Assembly: GCF_031455195.1 (NCBI RefSeq)
Contig: NZ_JAVDSH010000001.1
Location: 248,001 to 312,000 of the forward strand
From: Arthrobacter nitroguajacolicus_D
GTDB lineage: Bacteria; Actinomycetota; Actinomycetes; Actinomycetales; Micrococcaceae
Direction of reading: 5' to 3'
DNA length: 64,000 nucleotides
Shown: positions 7,434 to 14,512 of the stretch, one piece after another
How the letters are laid out: every line of letters begins with the position of its first letter
Position numbering within the stretch: position 1 is the stretch's first letter
The notes under the pieces: generated by a model
The model's database searches: none
The model's input: only the letters and a program-made list of their open reading frames with translations
What the model was told of the DNA's origin: nothing
Position numbers and translations under genes: made by a program

Positions 7434-8108
7434 ATGACGCATCAACCTCATCCCGAGGCGACCAGCCCCGCCACCGACTTCAACCCCACGCAGATCAGGG
7501 ATGCCGTCCGCAGGCTGCTTGATGCTGACGGGCTTCCGGCAATTGTCCAGGCGGGTCATCCTGTCCTGCGTCATGTTGCGGCCCCCTATGATGGCCAGAT
7601 AGACGACGTTGAGTTGCTGGCACTGGTTGATCGGATGCGTAAGGTCATGCATGACGCACCGGGCGTGGGCTTGGCTGCTCCGCAGTTGGGCATCCCCCTT
7701 CAACTGGCCGTCCTTGAGGACAAATACGAGGTTGACCCGGCCTCGGCCGCTGTGCGGCACCGGGAGCAGCTGGAGTTCTTCGCCATCATCAATCCGACGT
7801 ACAAGCCCCTGGGATCGGAGACAGCCTCGTTCTTCGAAGGGTGCTTGTCTGTCGCCGGATACCAAGCCGTCGTGAAACGCCATCGGAACGTCGAGTTGCG
7901 GTACACCGATACTGCCGGCGAGCCCGTGGAAGAGTGGTTCTCCGGCTGGCAGGCCCGCATCGTGCAACATGAAACAGACCACCTCCATGGAACCCTCTAC
8001 CTGGACCGGGCCGAGATACGGTCACTGTCCAGCAACGCGGAGCATTCAGCGCGGTGGGCCGCCCCGGATATCGATGAAGCACGCAGGACCCTCGGTTTCC
8101 AGCCCTAG
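7434..8108 (+). CDS. def: Peptide deformylase
   Basis: The enzyme removes the formyl group from the N-terminal methionine of nascent proteins. All three signatures are present: GVGLAAPQ (77-84), EGCLSV (135-140, metal ligand Cys137) and QHETDH with metal ligands His179 and His183 and catalytic Glu180. At 224 residues it is longer than many bacterial deformylases because of an N-terminal extension of about 25 residues and a C-terminal tail. It stands alone between divergent and convergent neighbours and probably has a leaderless transcript. Confidence 0.95.
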   Translation: MTHQPHPEATSPATDFNPTQIRDAVRRLLDADGLPAIVQAGHPVLRHVAAPYDGQIDDVELLALVDRMRKVMHDAPGVGLAAPQLGIPLQLAVLEDKYEVDPASAAVRHREQLEFFAIINPTYKPLGSETASFFEGCLSVAGYQAVVKRHRNVELRYTDTAGEPVEEWFSGWQARIVQHETDHLHGTLYLDRAEIRSLSSNAEHSARWAAPDIDEARRTLGFQP

Positions 8109-8141
8109 GTGGTGGCGCGGGGCTTCAAACCCTGCAAAATC

Positions 8142-10157
8142 CTATGCCGCCAGGTGATTGGAAGCCGTAGGAAGGTACTGCGCCCACCAGCGAAGGATGT
8201 GGTCGAAGCGCTGCCTTCGATGATGCGGAGTGCCGGAACGGGACAGTTCGTGATCCTCACCAGGGAAGACCAGGAAGGCTGTTTCCACACCTTGCGCCTT
8301 GAGCTGCGAGTAGTACCGCTGTCCCTGCTCAACCGGGCAACGAAGATCGTTTTCGCTGTGCACCACCAGAGTGGGAGTGTCGACGTTGGTGACAACAGCC
8401 ATGGGGCTTTGCGACGCCATCTGGGCGGCCGACCCGCCGATGTATTCCGCGCCGAAGAACCAACCAATGTCGGATGAGCCGGCGAAGCTGACAGGGTCCA
8501 GGAAACCGCGCTCAACGATCGCGGCCTTGAACCGGTGGTCATGCGCGATGGTCCATGCGGTCAGGTAACCGCCATATGATCCGCCCATGATTCCCACCCG
8601 GTCCTTATCCAGCGCGCCGAAACCCGCCAGGGCGGCGTCAAGGAACGCCAGGACGTCCTGCATATCCACAGTACCCATGCGTTCTTTGATTGCACGTCCG
8701 TGCGCTTGGCCGTAGCCGGAGGAACCGCGTGGGTTGCACATGATGACCGCGTATCCTGCCGCAGCATACACCTGTGCTTCGTCGAAGAAAGCTCCGGTGT
8801 ACTGGGCAAACGGGCCGCCGTGGATGTTGAGGAGGACCGGATGTGGGCCGGGCCCGTCCGGTAGCACAACCCAGCCCTGGACAGGGTGCCCGTCTCCGGA
8901 AGGTGCCTCGAATTCCCTGGGCTCAATGACCTGTGAGTCGTTCCGGAGTGCGGCCGAGAAGTCCGTGAGGAGCCGGATTTCACCACGTTCCAACGTGGCG
9001 ACGTCGCCCGCTGTGGCGGCGTCGGAGAAGCTGACCGCGATTTCGCCGTTCGCAGCCACCGTGGCGCCGATGACTACCCTGGCCCCGTGCACCAGCGGGG
9101 TGATAGAGCCCTCCGCGGTCACCTCCAGAAGTTCGACGCTGCCCAGTGCGGTGTTCAGAACCAGCACACTGTCGGGACCACTGGGTTCCATTGGTCCTGA
9201 CGCATCCAAATGTTCGACGTCGGTCAGGGCCACGGCCTCTCCCCCACTGACGGGCATGACATGGAGCACGGTGTTTCGCGCGACGAAGTCCCGGCCCGTG
9301 CCACCCATGTCCTGCGCAAGATAGAACAGCCACTTGCCGTCGGCGGATGCGAGGACGTCCGTCACGGTTTGGCGTCCGGCGTTGGAAGGTTCGACGGCGG
9401 TCGGCTGGCCGCCATCAGTGGCGATCCGGTAGACGGAGGTGACAAGGTCGTCGTCGTGCCCTTCATGGAGGGCCGCCACGAAGTAGAGCTCCCTGCCGTC
9501 AGCGGAGAAGCATGGGGACTCATGGTCGGAATCGCCGAACGTGAGCTGCTTTGCCGCGGGAATTCCCTTGGATGGATTCTTCGGCTGTTCGTGCGCGGCC
9601 CTGCCCCGCGGGGTGACGGCCGGTTCGCCGCCCAGCTCCGGTACCTCCACGATGAACAGTTGCTGGCGCTGGTCGGCGGTATAGCCGAGCCCGTTCATCC
9701 TGTACTGGTTTGCAGTGACCAGGCGGGCGTCCTCAGCTCCGGAACCGACGCCGTCGACCGTTCCGTAGCGCCCCTGCTCCGGTACGCGCGAGGTGAAGGC
9801 AATGCGGTGGGAGTCCGGCCCCCACCTGAAGCCGGAGACTCCCAGCTGTTGGTCCGTGATCCGCTGGGGCTCCCCGCCGGCCGCTTCCACCACGAAGAGT
9901 TGCGGCTTACCGTCTGGTTCGCTGCGGATGAAGGCCAGGACCAGTCCGTCGGGCGAGAACGCCGGGGAGGTGTCACGGAACCCGCGGGTGATCCGGCGCG
10001 AATGTTTGGTGCTGTCCAGCGGGACCGTCCAGAGCTGGCCGACGTAGTTGTCCGCGTCGAAGTCTGGCCTGGTGACGGACACGACGGCTTTGCTGCCATC
10101 AGGGTGGATGGCGGGCGCGGACACGGAGTTCAGCAAAGGCAGTTGCTCGGGTTTCAC
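8142..10157 (-). CDS. S9 family prolyl-oligopeptidase-type serine peptidase
   Basis: The protein has an N-terminal beta-propeller region with repeated blade-like segments (for example SPAFSPDGLVLAFIRSE) and a C-terminal alpha/beta-hydrolase domain. The nucleophile lies in GGSYGGYLT; the acid and histidine are expected in SENDLRCP and PGEDHEL. Family members cleave short peptides, usually in the cytoplasm, and no signal peptide is seen. The GTG at 10157 is preferred over an upstream ATG because TAGGCT lies 7 nt before it and the protein then begins KPEQLPLLNS, where the propeller starts. That gives 671 residues. Confidence 0.88.
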   Translation of the reverse strand: MKPEQLPLLNSVSAPAIHPDGSKAVVSVTRPDFDADNYVGQLWTVPLDSTKHSRRITRGFRDTSPAFSPDGLVLAFIRSEPDGKPQLFVVEAAGGEPQRITDQQLGVSGFRWGPDSHRIAFTSRVPEQGRYGTVDGVGSGAEDARLVTANQYRMNGLGYTADQRQQLFIVEVPELGGEPAVTPRGRAAHEQPKNPSKGIPAAKQLTFGDSDHESPCFSADGRELYFVAALHEGHDDDLVTSVYRIATDGGQPTAVEPSNAGRQTVTDVLASADGKWLFYLAQDMGGTGRDFVARNTVLHVMPVSGGEAVALTDVEHLDASGPMEPSGPDSVLVLNTALGSVELLEVTAEGSITPLVHGARVVIGATVAANGEIAVSFSDAATAGDVATLERGEIRLLTDFSAALRNDSQVIEPREFEAPSGDGHPVQGWVVLPDGPGPHPVLLNIHGGPFAQYTGAFFDEAQVYAAAGYAVIMCNPRGSSGYGQAHGRAIKERMGTVDMQDVLAFLDAALAGFGALDKDRVGIMGGSYGGYLTAWTIAHDHRFKAAIVERGFLDPVSFAGSSDIGWFFGAEYIGGSAAQMASQSPMAVVTNVDTPTLVVHSENDLRCPVEQGQRYYSQLKAQGVETAFLVFPGEDHELSRSGTPHHRRQRFDHILRWWAQYLPTASNHLAA

Positions 10158-10164
10158 GTTGGTG

Positions 10165-10170
10165 AGCCTA
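10165..10170 (-). promoter_or_regulatory. -10 box (TAGGCT) for the S9 peptidase
   Basis: TAGGCT on the minus strand ends 7 nt before the GTG at 10157. It decides the start choice for that gene. Confidence 0.45.
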
Positions 10171-10213
10171 GCCCGACGGTTGCGGCGAGGGCACCAGACA
10201 CTCCGTCCCACCG

Positions 10214-10219
10214 TAGGAT
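10214..10219 (+). promoter_or_regulatory. -10 box (TAGGAT) for the RlmA-type methyltransferase
   Basis: TAGGAT is followed by 7 nt and the ATG at 10227. The spacer also contains GGAG, so both leaderless and very short-leader initiation are possible. Confidence 0.45.
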
Positions 10220-10226
10220 TGGAGCC

Positions 10227-11069
10227 ATGTTGCCTGATGCTGTCGCGGCCCTTCGCTGTCCTGTCTGCCGTGGGGCGTTACGGCTCCTGGAGAAGCAGCA
10301 GCGGACACTTTCCTGCGATTCCGGGCACCTTTTCGATGCGGCACGGCAGGGCTACTTCAACCTGCTGACCGGCAAGGGCACGGTATTCGAAGCCGATTCC
10401 GCCGCGATGGTTGCAGCGCGGCACCGTTTCCTCGACGCGGGACACTATGACGACCTTGCCGGGGCAGTCGCGGAGTCAGTGAGGGCGGTGCTCCACGGGC
10501 CGGGCTCCCTCATCCTTGACGCTGGTACGGGAACAGGCCACTACCTGCACCAGGCCATGCAGCGGTCCGGCGCTTCGGCCGTAGGACTGGACATCTCCAA
10601 GTTCGCCCTTCGGCGGGCTGCCCGGCTCAATCCGGAGGCGGCCAACCTCGTCTGGGACATTTGGCGTCCCTTGCCGCTGGCGGACGGCACCGTGGACGCC
10701 ATCATGGTGGTCTTTGCCCCGCGGAATCCGGCGGAGTTCGCCCGCGTCCTTCGTCCCGGGGGGACGCTGTTGGTAGTGACTCCACGGCCGGGCCACCTGG
10801 CCGGGATCGCGGAGCGCACGGGCATGCTCGGCATCGAGGAAGGCAAAGCGGAACGCCTCGCCGAGTCCATGCGTGGGCATTTCACGTCAACGTCCAGTAT
10901 GGACCTGGACATCGCCCTGACGCTGCGCGGCCCGGAGATGGCGGACCTCGCATATATGGGACCGGCGGGGCACCACTTTAAGGCCGGGAAGTTGGCTGAA
11001 TTGGCCGCTTTCGACGGTTCCGTTTCCACCACAGCGATGTTCCGGATCAGCGTATTCACCGTGTCCTGA
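10227..11069 (+). CDS. RlmA-type 23S rRNA (guanine-N1) methyltransferase
   Basis: A 280-residue protein with an N-terminal zinc-ribbon (CPVCRGAL, then C and H in SCDSGHLF) followed by the conserved ARQGYFNLL string and a Rossmann SAM domain with LDAGTGTGHYL. This layout defines the RlmA family, which methylates G745 or G748 in helix 35 of 23S rRNA. Actinobacterial relatives such as TlrB confer macrolide tolerance. Whether this copy is the housekeeping or resistance type cannot be told from sequence. A much longer open frame extends upstream but is antisense to the S9 peptidase; the ATG with nearby GGAG and TAGGAT is the real start. Confidence 0.85.
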   Translation: MLPDAVAALRCPVCRGALRLLEKQQRTLSCDSGHLFDAARQGYFNLLTGKGTVFEADSAAMVAARHRFLDAGHYDDLAGAVAESVRAVLHGPGSLILDAGTGTGHYLHQAMQRSGASAVGLDISKFALRRAARLNPEAANLVWDIWRPLPLADGTVDAIMVVFAPRNPAEFARVLRPGGTLLVVTPRPGHLAGIAERTGMLGIEEGKAERLAESMRGHFTSTSSMDLDIALTLRGPEMADLAYMGPAGHHFKAGKLAELAAFDGSVSTTAMFRISVFTVS

Positions 11070-11096
11070 CGTGGGACGGCACGTCGGGCTAGGATG
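11067..11096 (+). promoter_or_regulatory. Promoter of the nfeD-SPFH pair
   Basis: CTGACG (11067-11072), an 18-nt spacer and TAGGAT (11091-11096) lie about 55 nt before the nfeD start, leaving a leader with a GGGGGAA ribosome-binding site. Confidence 0.45.
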
Positions 11097-11150
11097 GAAG
11101 AACAGCGACTGTGGTCCCTTTTGAGGGGATCCGGGACCAAGGGGGAACCG

Positions 11151-11612
11151 ATGTTCGAATGGCTCGGCGAGAATTGGTGGGCACTGTGGCTCACCGTCTT
11201 CCTCGCGTTTGCAGTGGTGGAGATGCTGACTCTCGACCTCTTCTTCATCATGCTGGGTGGCGGGGCTCTCGCCGGCCTGATCGCCGACTTCGCCGGAGCC
11301 GAATTCTGGCTCCAAATCGTCATCTTCTGCGTGGTTTCCCTCTTGATGATCGTCTTCCTCCGGCCCGTCGCCCTCAAGCACCTCCACAAAGGTCCTGAAG
11401 AGCAGCGTTCCAACATCGACCGCCTGATCGGACAGTCGGCGCTGGTCATTGAAGCCGTTACCGGCACCAGTGGACTCGTCAAAATTGGCGGCGATGTATG
11501 GACGGCCCGCAGCGCCGCGGGCACCCTGGACGCCGGAGCAACAGTCCAGGTCACCAGAATTGACGGCGCGACGGCGGTAGTCGCCTCGTCCGCCGAAAAC
11601 AGCCCGCACTAA
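11151..11612 (+). CDS. NfeD-family membrane protein
   Basis: A 153-residue protein with two or three hydrophobic segments (about 10-30, 35-50, 55-75) followed by a soluble beta-rich OB-fold domain (IGQSALVIEAVTG... GGDVWTARS), the short form of NfeD. These proteins are encoded next to, and thought to work with, SPFH/stomatin proteins, as here. They are implicated in organising membrane microdomains. The start follows GGGGGAACCG. Confidence 0.85.
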   Translation: MFEWLGENWWALWLTVFLAFAVVEMLTLDLFFIMLGGGALAGLIADFAGAEFWLQIVIFCVVSLLMIVFLRPVALKHLHKGPEEQRSNIDRLIGQSALVIEAVTGTSGLVKIGGDVWTARSAAGTLDAGATVQVTRIDGATAVVASSAENSPH

Positions 11613-11703
11613 GGTGCGGCCTTAATCCAGTTGGTTGCCGGGCAGGAGAGCCCGCCCGTGCACAGCGGCATCAAACCACGCAATTGGGGAACGAAGGAGA
11701 TGT

Positions 11704-12681
11704 ATGGACGGCTTAGGAGGAACAGCAGCAGCAATTGTGCTGATTGTTCTCGTCATATTTGTGATCATAGTGTTGGTCCGCTCGGTGAGGATCATCCCGC
11801 AGGCGCGCGCCGGCGTCGTTGAACGGCTCGGTAAGTACCAGCGCACGCTCAATCCGGGACTCACCATCCTGATCCCGTTCGTCGACCGGCTCCTGCCGTT
11901 GCTTGACCTGCGCGAGCAGGTTGTGTCGTTCCCGCCACAACCGGTCATCACCGAAGACAACCTGGTGGTCTCGATCGACACCGTGGTGTACTTCCAGGTC
12001 ACCGATCCCAGGGCGGCTACCTACGAAATCGCCAACTACATCCAGGCCGTAGAGCAGCTGACGACAACCACGCTGCGTAACGTGGTGGGTGGGCTCAACC
12101 TCGAAGAGGCCCTCACTTCCCGCGACCAGATCAACGGCCAACTCCGTGGCGTGCTGGACGAAGCAACGGGCCGCTGGGGAATCCGCGTTTCCCGGGTCGA
12201 GCTCAAGGCAATTGATCCGCCCCACTCCATCCAGGATTCGATGGAGAAGCAGATGCGTGCAGAACGGGACCGTCGTGCGGCCATCCTGACCGCCGAGGGA
12301 ACCAAACAGTCGCAGATCCTCACGGCCGAAGGCCAGCGCCAAGCTGCGATCCTCGCCGCTGAAGGTGACGCGAAAGCAGCCATCCTCCGTGCTGACGGTG
12401 AAGCCCAGGCCATCCAGAAGGTGTTCGACGCTATTCACAAGGGCAACCCGGACCAAAAGCTGCTGGCATACCAATACCTGCAGACGCTTCCCAAGCTTGC
12501 CGAGGGCAGCTCGAACAAGCTGTGGATCATTCCCAGCGAAGTCGGCGAGGCACTCAAGGGAATTGGTGGTGCCCTCGGGGGTACCACGGGAGAGTCCCCC
12601 GTAGCCGGCCTTTTTGGCGGCAACGAAACAGCGAAGTCCACCGAACCCGCGCCGGTAGCGCCAACCCGATCAGCTGAGTAA
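11704..12681 (+). CDS. SPFH/band 7 (stomatin-like) membrane protein
   Basis: A 325-residue protein with one N-terminal transmembrane helix (about 8-26), the SPFH domain (RSVRIIPQARAGVVERLGKY onward) and a helical stalk with repeated A(A/D)E/AEG units (ILTAEGTKQS, ILTAEGQRQA, ILAAEGDAKA) typical of oligomerising stomatin/flotillin proteins. It is the usual partner of NfeD. A strong AAGGAGATGT site precedes the ATG. The tail is a low-complexity Pro/Ala/Glu segment. Expected role: scaffold of membrane domains and protease regulation. Confidence 0.9.
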   Translation: MDGLGGTAAAIVLIVLVIFVIIVLVRSVRIIPQARAGVVERLGKYQRTLNPGLTILIPFVDRLLPLLDLREQVVSFPPQPVITEDNLVVSIDTVVYFQVTDPRAATYEIANYIQAVEQLTTTTLRNVVGGLNLEEALTSRDQINGQLRGVLDEATGRWGIRVSRVELKAIDPPHSIQDSMEKQMRAERDRRAAILTAEGTKQSQILTAEGQRQAAILAAEGDAKAAILRADGEAQAIQKVFDAIHKGNPDQKLLAYQYLQTLPKLAEGSSNKLWIIPSEVGEALKGIGGALGGTTGESPVAGLFGGNETAKSTEPAPVAPTRSAE

Positions 12682-12710
12682 GCCCGGCTGAATCAGCGCC
12701 AAGACGCATT

Positions 12711-12739
12711 GAGCGGCCAGCCCCAGCGGCTGGCCGCTC
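12711..12739 (+). terminator. Hairpin terminator after the SPFH gene
   Basis: GAGCGGCCAG (12711-12720) pairs with CTGGCCGCTC (12730-12739), a 10-bp perfect stem with a 9-nt loop. The T-rich tail is weak. Confidence 0.6.
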
Positions 12740-12757
12740 GTTGCGTTTGAGGCCTTT

Positions 12758-12787
12758 TTGAGTAGAGGGCGCCGATCCGCGTATAAT
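12758..12787 (+). promoter_or_regulatory. Sigma-A-type promoter of rbpA
   Basis: TTGAGT (12758-12763), an 18-nt spacer and a consensus TATAAT (12782-12787) give the best housekeeping-like promoter in the window. It leaves a leader of about 155 nt before the rbpA ATG. Confidence 0.7.
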
Positions 12788-12818
12788 GGGATATTTGTCC
12801 GGCTGGTTCAGCGCGGAT

Positions 12819-12844
12819 GGAACATAAAAGCTTGGCCAAGCGTT
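12819..12844 (+). promoter_or_regulatory. Possible SigR/SigH-type stress promoter of rbpA
   Basis: GGAAC (12819-12823), exactly 18 nt, then GTT (12842-12844) matches the GGAA-N18/19-GTT pattern of thiol-oxidative-stress sigma factors. In Streptomyces rbpA belongs to the SigR regulon, which supports a second, stress-induced promoter inside the leader of the first. Confidence 0.5.
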
Positions 12845-12948
12845 GCAATTAGTGATGCAAGGTGTGCAGAAGTAGTCCGTAAGGATCGTGAAAACGGCTT
12901 ACGGCTAGCGCGGGGTTACTGCTCCGCGAACAGACAGAGGGAGTAATC

Positions 12949-13296
12949 ATGAGCGATCGCAGCCTGCGGGGTATGCGTCTTGGCGCCCAGAGCATGGAAA
13001 CTGAATCCGGTGTTGAGCCGGCACCGCGCCAGCGGGTCGAGTACCGTTGCGAAGATGGAGAGCAGGTCTTCGTGACCTTCTCCTCCGAAGCCGAGATCCC
13101 CCCGGTTTGGGTTTCCAAGACCGGCAAGGAAGCACTCCTGGTTGATGGCGAGCGTCCCGTGGACGCCAACGAGAAAGCTGTCCGCACGCACTGGGACATG
13201 CTCCTTGAGCGCCGCAGCCTTCCCGAGCTGGAGCAGATCCTCGAGGATCGTTTGAACATTCTGCGTGAGCGCCGTGGAGAACGCCGCTCCGCATAG
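12949..13296 (+). CDS. rbpA: RNA polymerase-binding protein RbpA
   Basis: RbpA is an actinobacteria-specific factor that binds the principal sigma factor and RNA polymerase, stabilises the open complex and affects rifampicin response. The 115-residue protein has the family layout: N-terminal tail (MSDRSLRGMRLG), core with RVEYRCEDGEQ, a basic linker, and a C-terminal sigma-interaction helix (RTHWDMLLERRSLPELEQ). GGGAG precedes the ATG. A long leader with two promoter signatures lies upstream and a strong terminator lies downstream. Confidence 0.96.
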   Translation: MSDRSLRGMRLGAQSMETESGVEPAPRQRVEYRCEDGEQVFVTFSSEAEIPPVWVSKTGKEALLVDGERPVDANEKAVRTHWDMLLERRSLPELEQILEDRLNILRERRGERRSA

Positions 13297-13311
13297 CAAG
13301 CCAGATACACC

Positions 13312-13357
13312 AAAGGCCGGCTCCGATTCCCGTAGGGAAATCGGAGCCGGCCTTTTT
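13312..13357. terminator. Bidirectional terminator between rbpA and ppm1
   Basis: A 17-bp perfect stem, AAAGGCCGGCTCCGATT (13312-13328) with its complement (13339-13355), is flanked by A and T runs on the two sides, so it can end transcripts from both converging genes. Confidence 0.85.
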
Positions 13358-13369
13358 GTGTTGTGGCGG

Positions 13370-14113
13370 TTACTTGGCGACCGCCGGCGACTTCCGGGTG
13401 AGCTTTGCCCAGCGTGCGGCCAGGCCCCACCTGGTGACGTTGATCATGGCTTCCACCACGATGTTGCCGCTCATCTTCGAGGCACCGAGTTCGCGCTCCA
13501 CGAACGTGATGGGGCGCTCCTCGATGCGCAGGCCCAGCTTGGCTACGCGCCAGGCAAGGTCGACTTGGAAGCCGTAGCCAACCGACTCGACTTCGTCCAG
13601 GTTCAGCGCTTCCAGCGTGCTGCGACGGAACGCGCGGTAGCCACCGGTGACATCCTTGATTTTGACGCCCAGCATGATGCGGGCATACGTGCTGCCGACC
13701 CGGGAGATGGCTTGACGGTAGAGCGGCCAGTTGACGACACTTCCGCCTTCCACCCAACGGGAACCCATGGCCAGGTCCGCTCCGTCTTTGACGGCTTCCA
13801 GGAGAAGGGGAAGTTGCTCCGGCTGGTGCGAACCATCGGCGTCCATTTCGACCAGGACGTCGTAACCGGCAGCAAGGCCCCACTTGAAGCCGGCGATGTA
13901 GGCGGCCCCGAGACCCTCCTTGCCCTTCCGATGCAGGACGTGGACGTTGCTGTCCTCCGCGGCGAAGCCGTCGGCCAACTGTCCCGTGCCATCAGGGCTG
14001 TTGTCGTCAACCACCAGGACATCGGAATCGGGGACTGCCGCGCGGAGGCGCCCGAGGGTCTTGGGGAGCGATTCGAGCTCGTTGTAGGTGGGAATGATCG
14101 TCAGGACACGCAA
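13370..14113 (-). CDS. ppm1: Polyprenol-phosphate mannosyltransferase
   Basis: A GT2 enzyme that transfers mannose from GDP-mannose to polyprenyl phosphate, supplying the membrane-side donor for mannosylated lipids and proteins. The 247-residue protein has IIPTYNE (6-12), VVDDNSPDGT, EMDADGSHQPE (DxD metal site) and the GGYRAFRR region of the DPM1 family. It corresponds to the catalytic half of mycobacterial Ppm1; no acyltransferase domain is fused. The leader from the predicted TATAAT at 14193 is about 70 nt and contains a 6-bp hairpin. Confidence 0.9.
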   Translation of the reverse strand: MRVLTIIPTYNELESLPKTLGRLRAAVPDSDVLVVDDNSPDGTGQLADGFAAEDSNVHVLHRKGKEGLGAAYIAGFKWGLAAGYDVLVEMDADGSHQPEQLPLLLEAVKDGADLAMGSRWVEGGSVVNWPLYRQAISRVGSTYARIMLGVKIKDVTGGYRAFRRSTLEALNLDEVESVGYGFQVDLAWRVAKLGLRIEERPITFVERELGASKMSGNIVVEAMINVTRWGLAARWAKLTRKSPAVAK

Positions 14114-14152
14114 GAAGAGGCCTTTCCTTGATGGAGCGGTCAGTGTGCCGGA

Positions 14153-14168
14153 CCAGCCAGTCGGCTGG
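14153..14168 (-). promoter_or_regulatory. Leader hairpin of ppm1
   Basis: CCAGCC (14153-14158) and GGCTGG (14163-14168) form a 6-bp stem with a 4-nt loop in the predicted 5' leader of ppm1. Confidence 0.25.
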
Positions 14169-14187
14169 CATTCTGGCGCAACTCTCC

Positions 14188-14193
14188 ATTATA
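14188..14193 (-). promoter_or_regulatory. -10 box (TATAAT) of ppm1
   Basis: A consensus TATAAT on the minus strand lies 75 nt upstream of the ppm1 ATG. No clear -35 element was seen. Confidence 0.4.
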
Positions 14194-14242
14194 GGACGAC
14201 GCCGGGACCTCCTCGGGCGGCTGTGGTGCCGGACACATGTGC

Positions 14243-14326
14243 GGGCAGGTCCGCAAGCCCAGGGCCAGTAGTGTCGGGAAGTGAAGTCCCGGTCAAACTG
14301 TTTTCTGGGTCACCGTGGACCTGCCC
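14243..14326. repeat. Long-range inverted repeat in the intergenic region
   Basis: GGGCAGGTCC (14243-14252) is perfectly complementary to GGACCTGCCC (14317-14326). A smaller CGGGA/TCCCG pair lies inside. It could be a structured RNA element or a decayed mobile-element end. No target duplication was recognised. Confidence 0.35.
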
Positions 14327-14512
14327 ACTCATGCGCCGCCATCAGGAAAACCGGCCACGGCTGGACCGTTAGGCTCCGTGAGCTGCCTCTGAGTTGATCA
14401 TCCGTTGAGCCTCAATGCTACGGACTCACCGCACGCTGTCAACCAGCCAATGACCTGCGGATCTGTCTGTCTTCCCAGTTCAGCGGCACCCTCTTGGGAC
14501 AAAATTCGGGGA

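Larger units (their letters stand above)
14114..14512. other. Intergenic region between ppm1 and the amidohydrolase gene
   Basis: About 400 bp without a convincing gene. It holds a TATAAT box for ppm1, a small hairpin, and a 10-bp inverted repeat with a 64-bp spacer. One open frame entering from inside the amidohydrolase gene ends at 14398 but has no start signal of its own. Confidence 0.5.

Noticed and set aside
9210..10226. A long N-terminal extension of the RlmA-type methyltransferase frame
   Set aside because: It is antisense to the S9 peptidase; the zinc-ribbon start with TAGGAT and GGAG at 10227 explains the gene.
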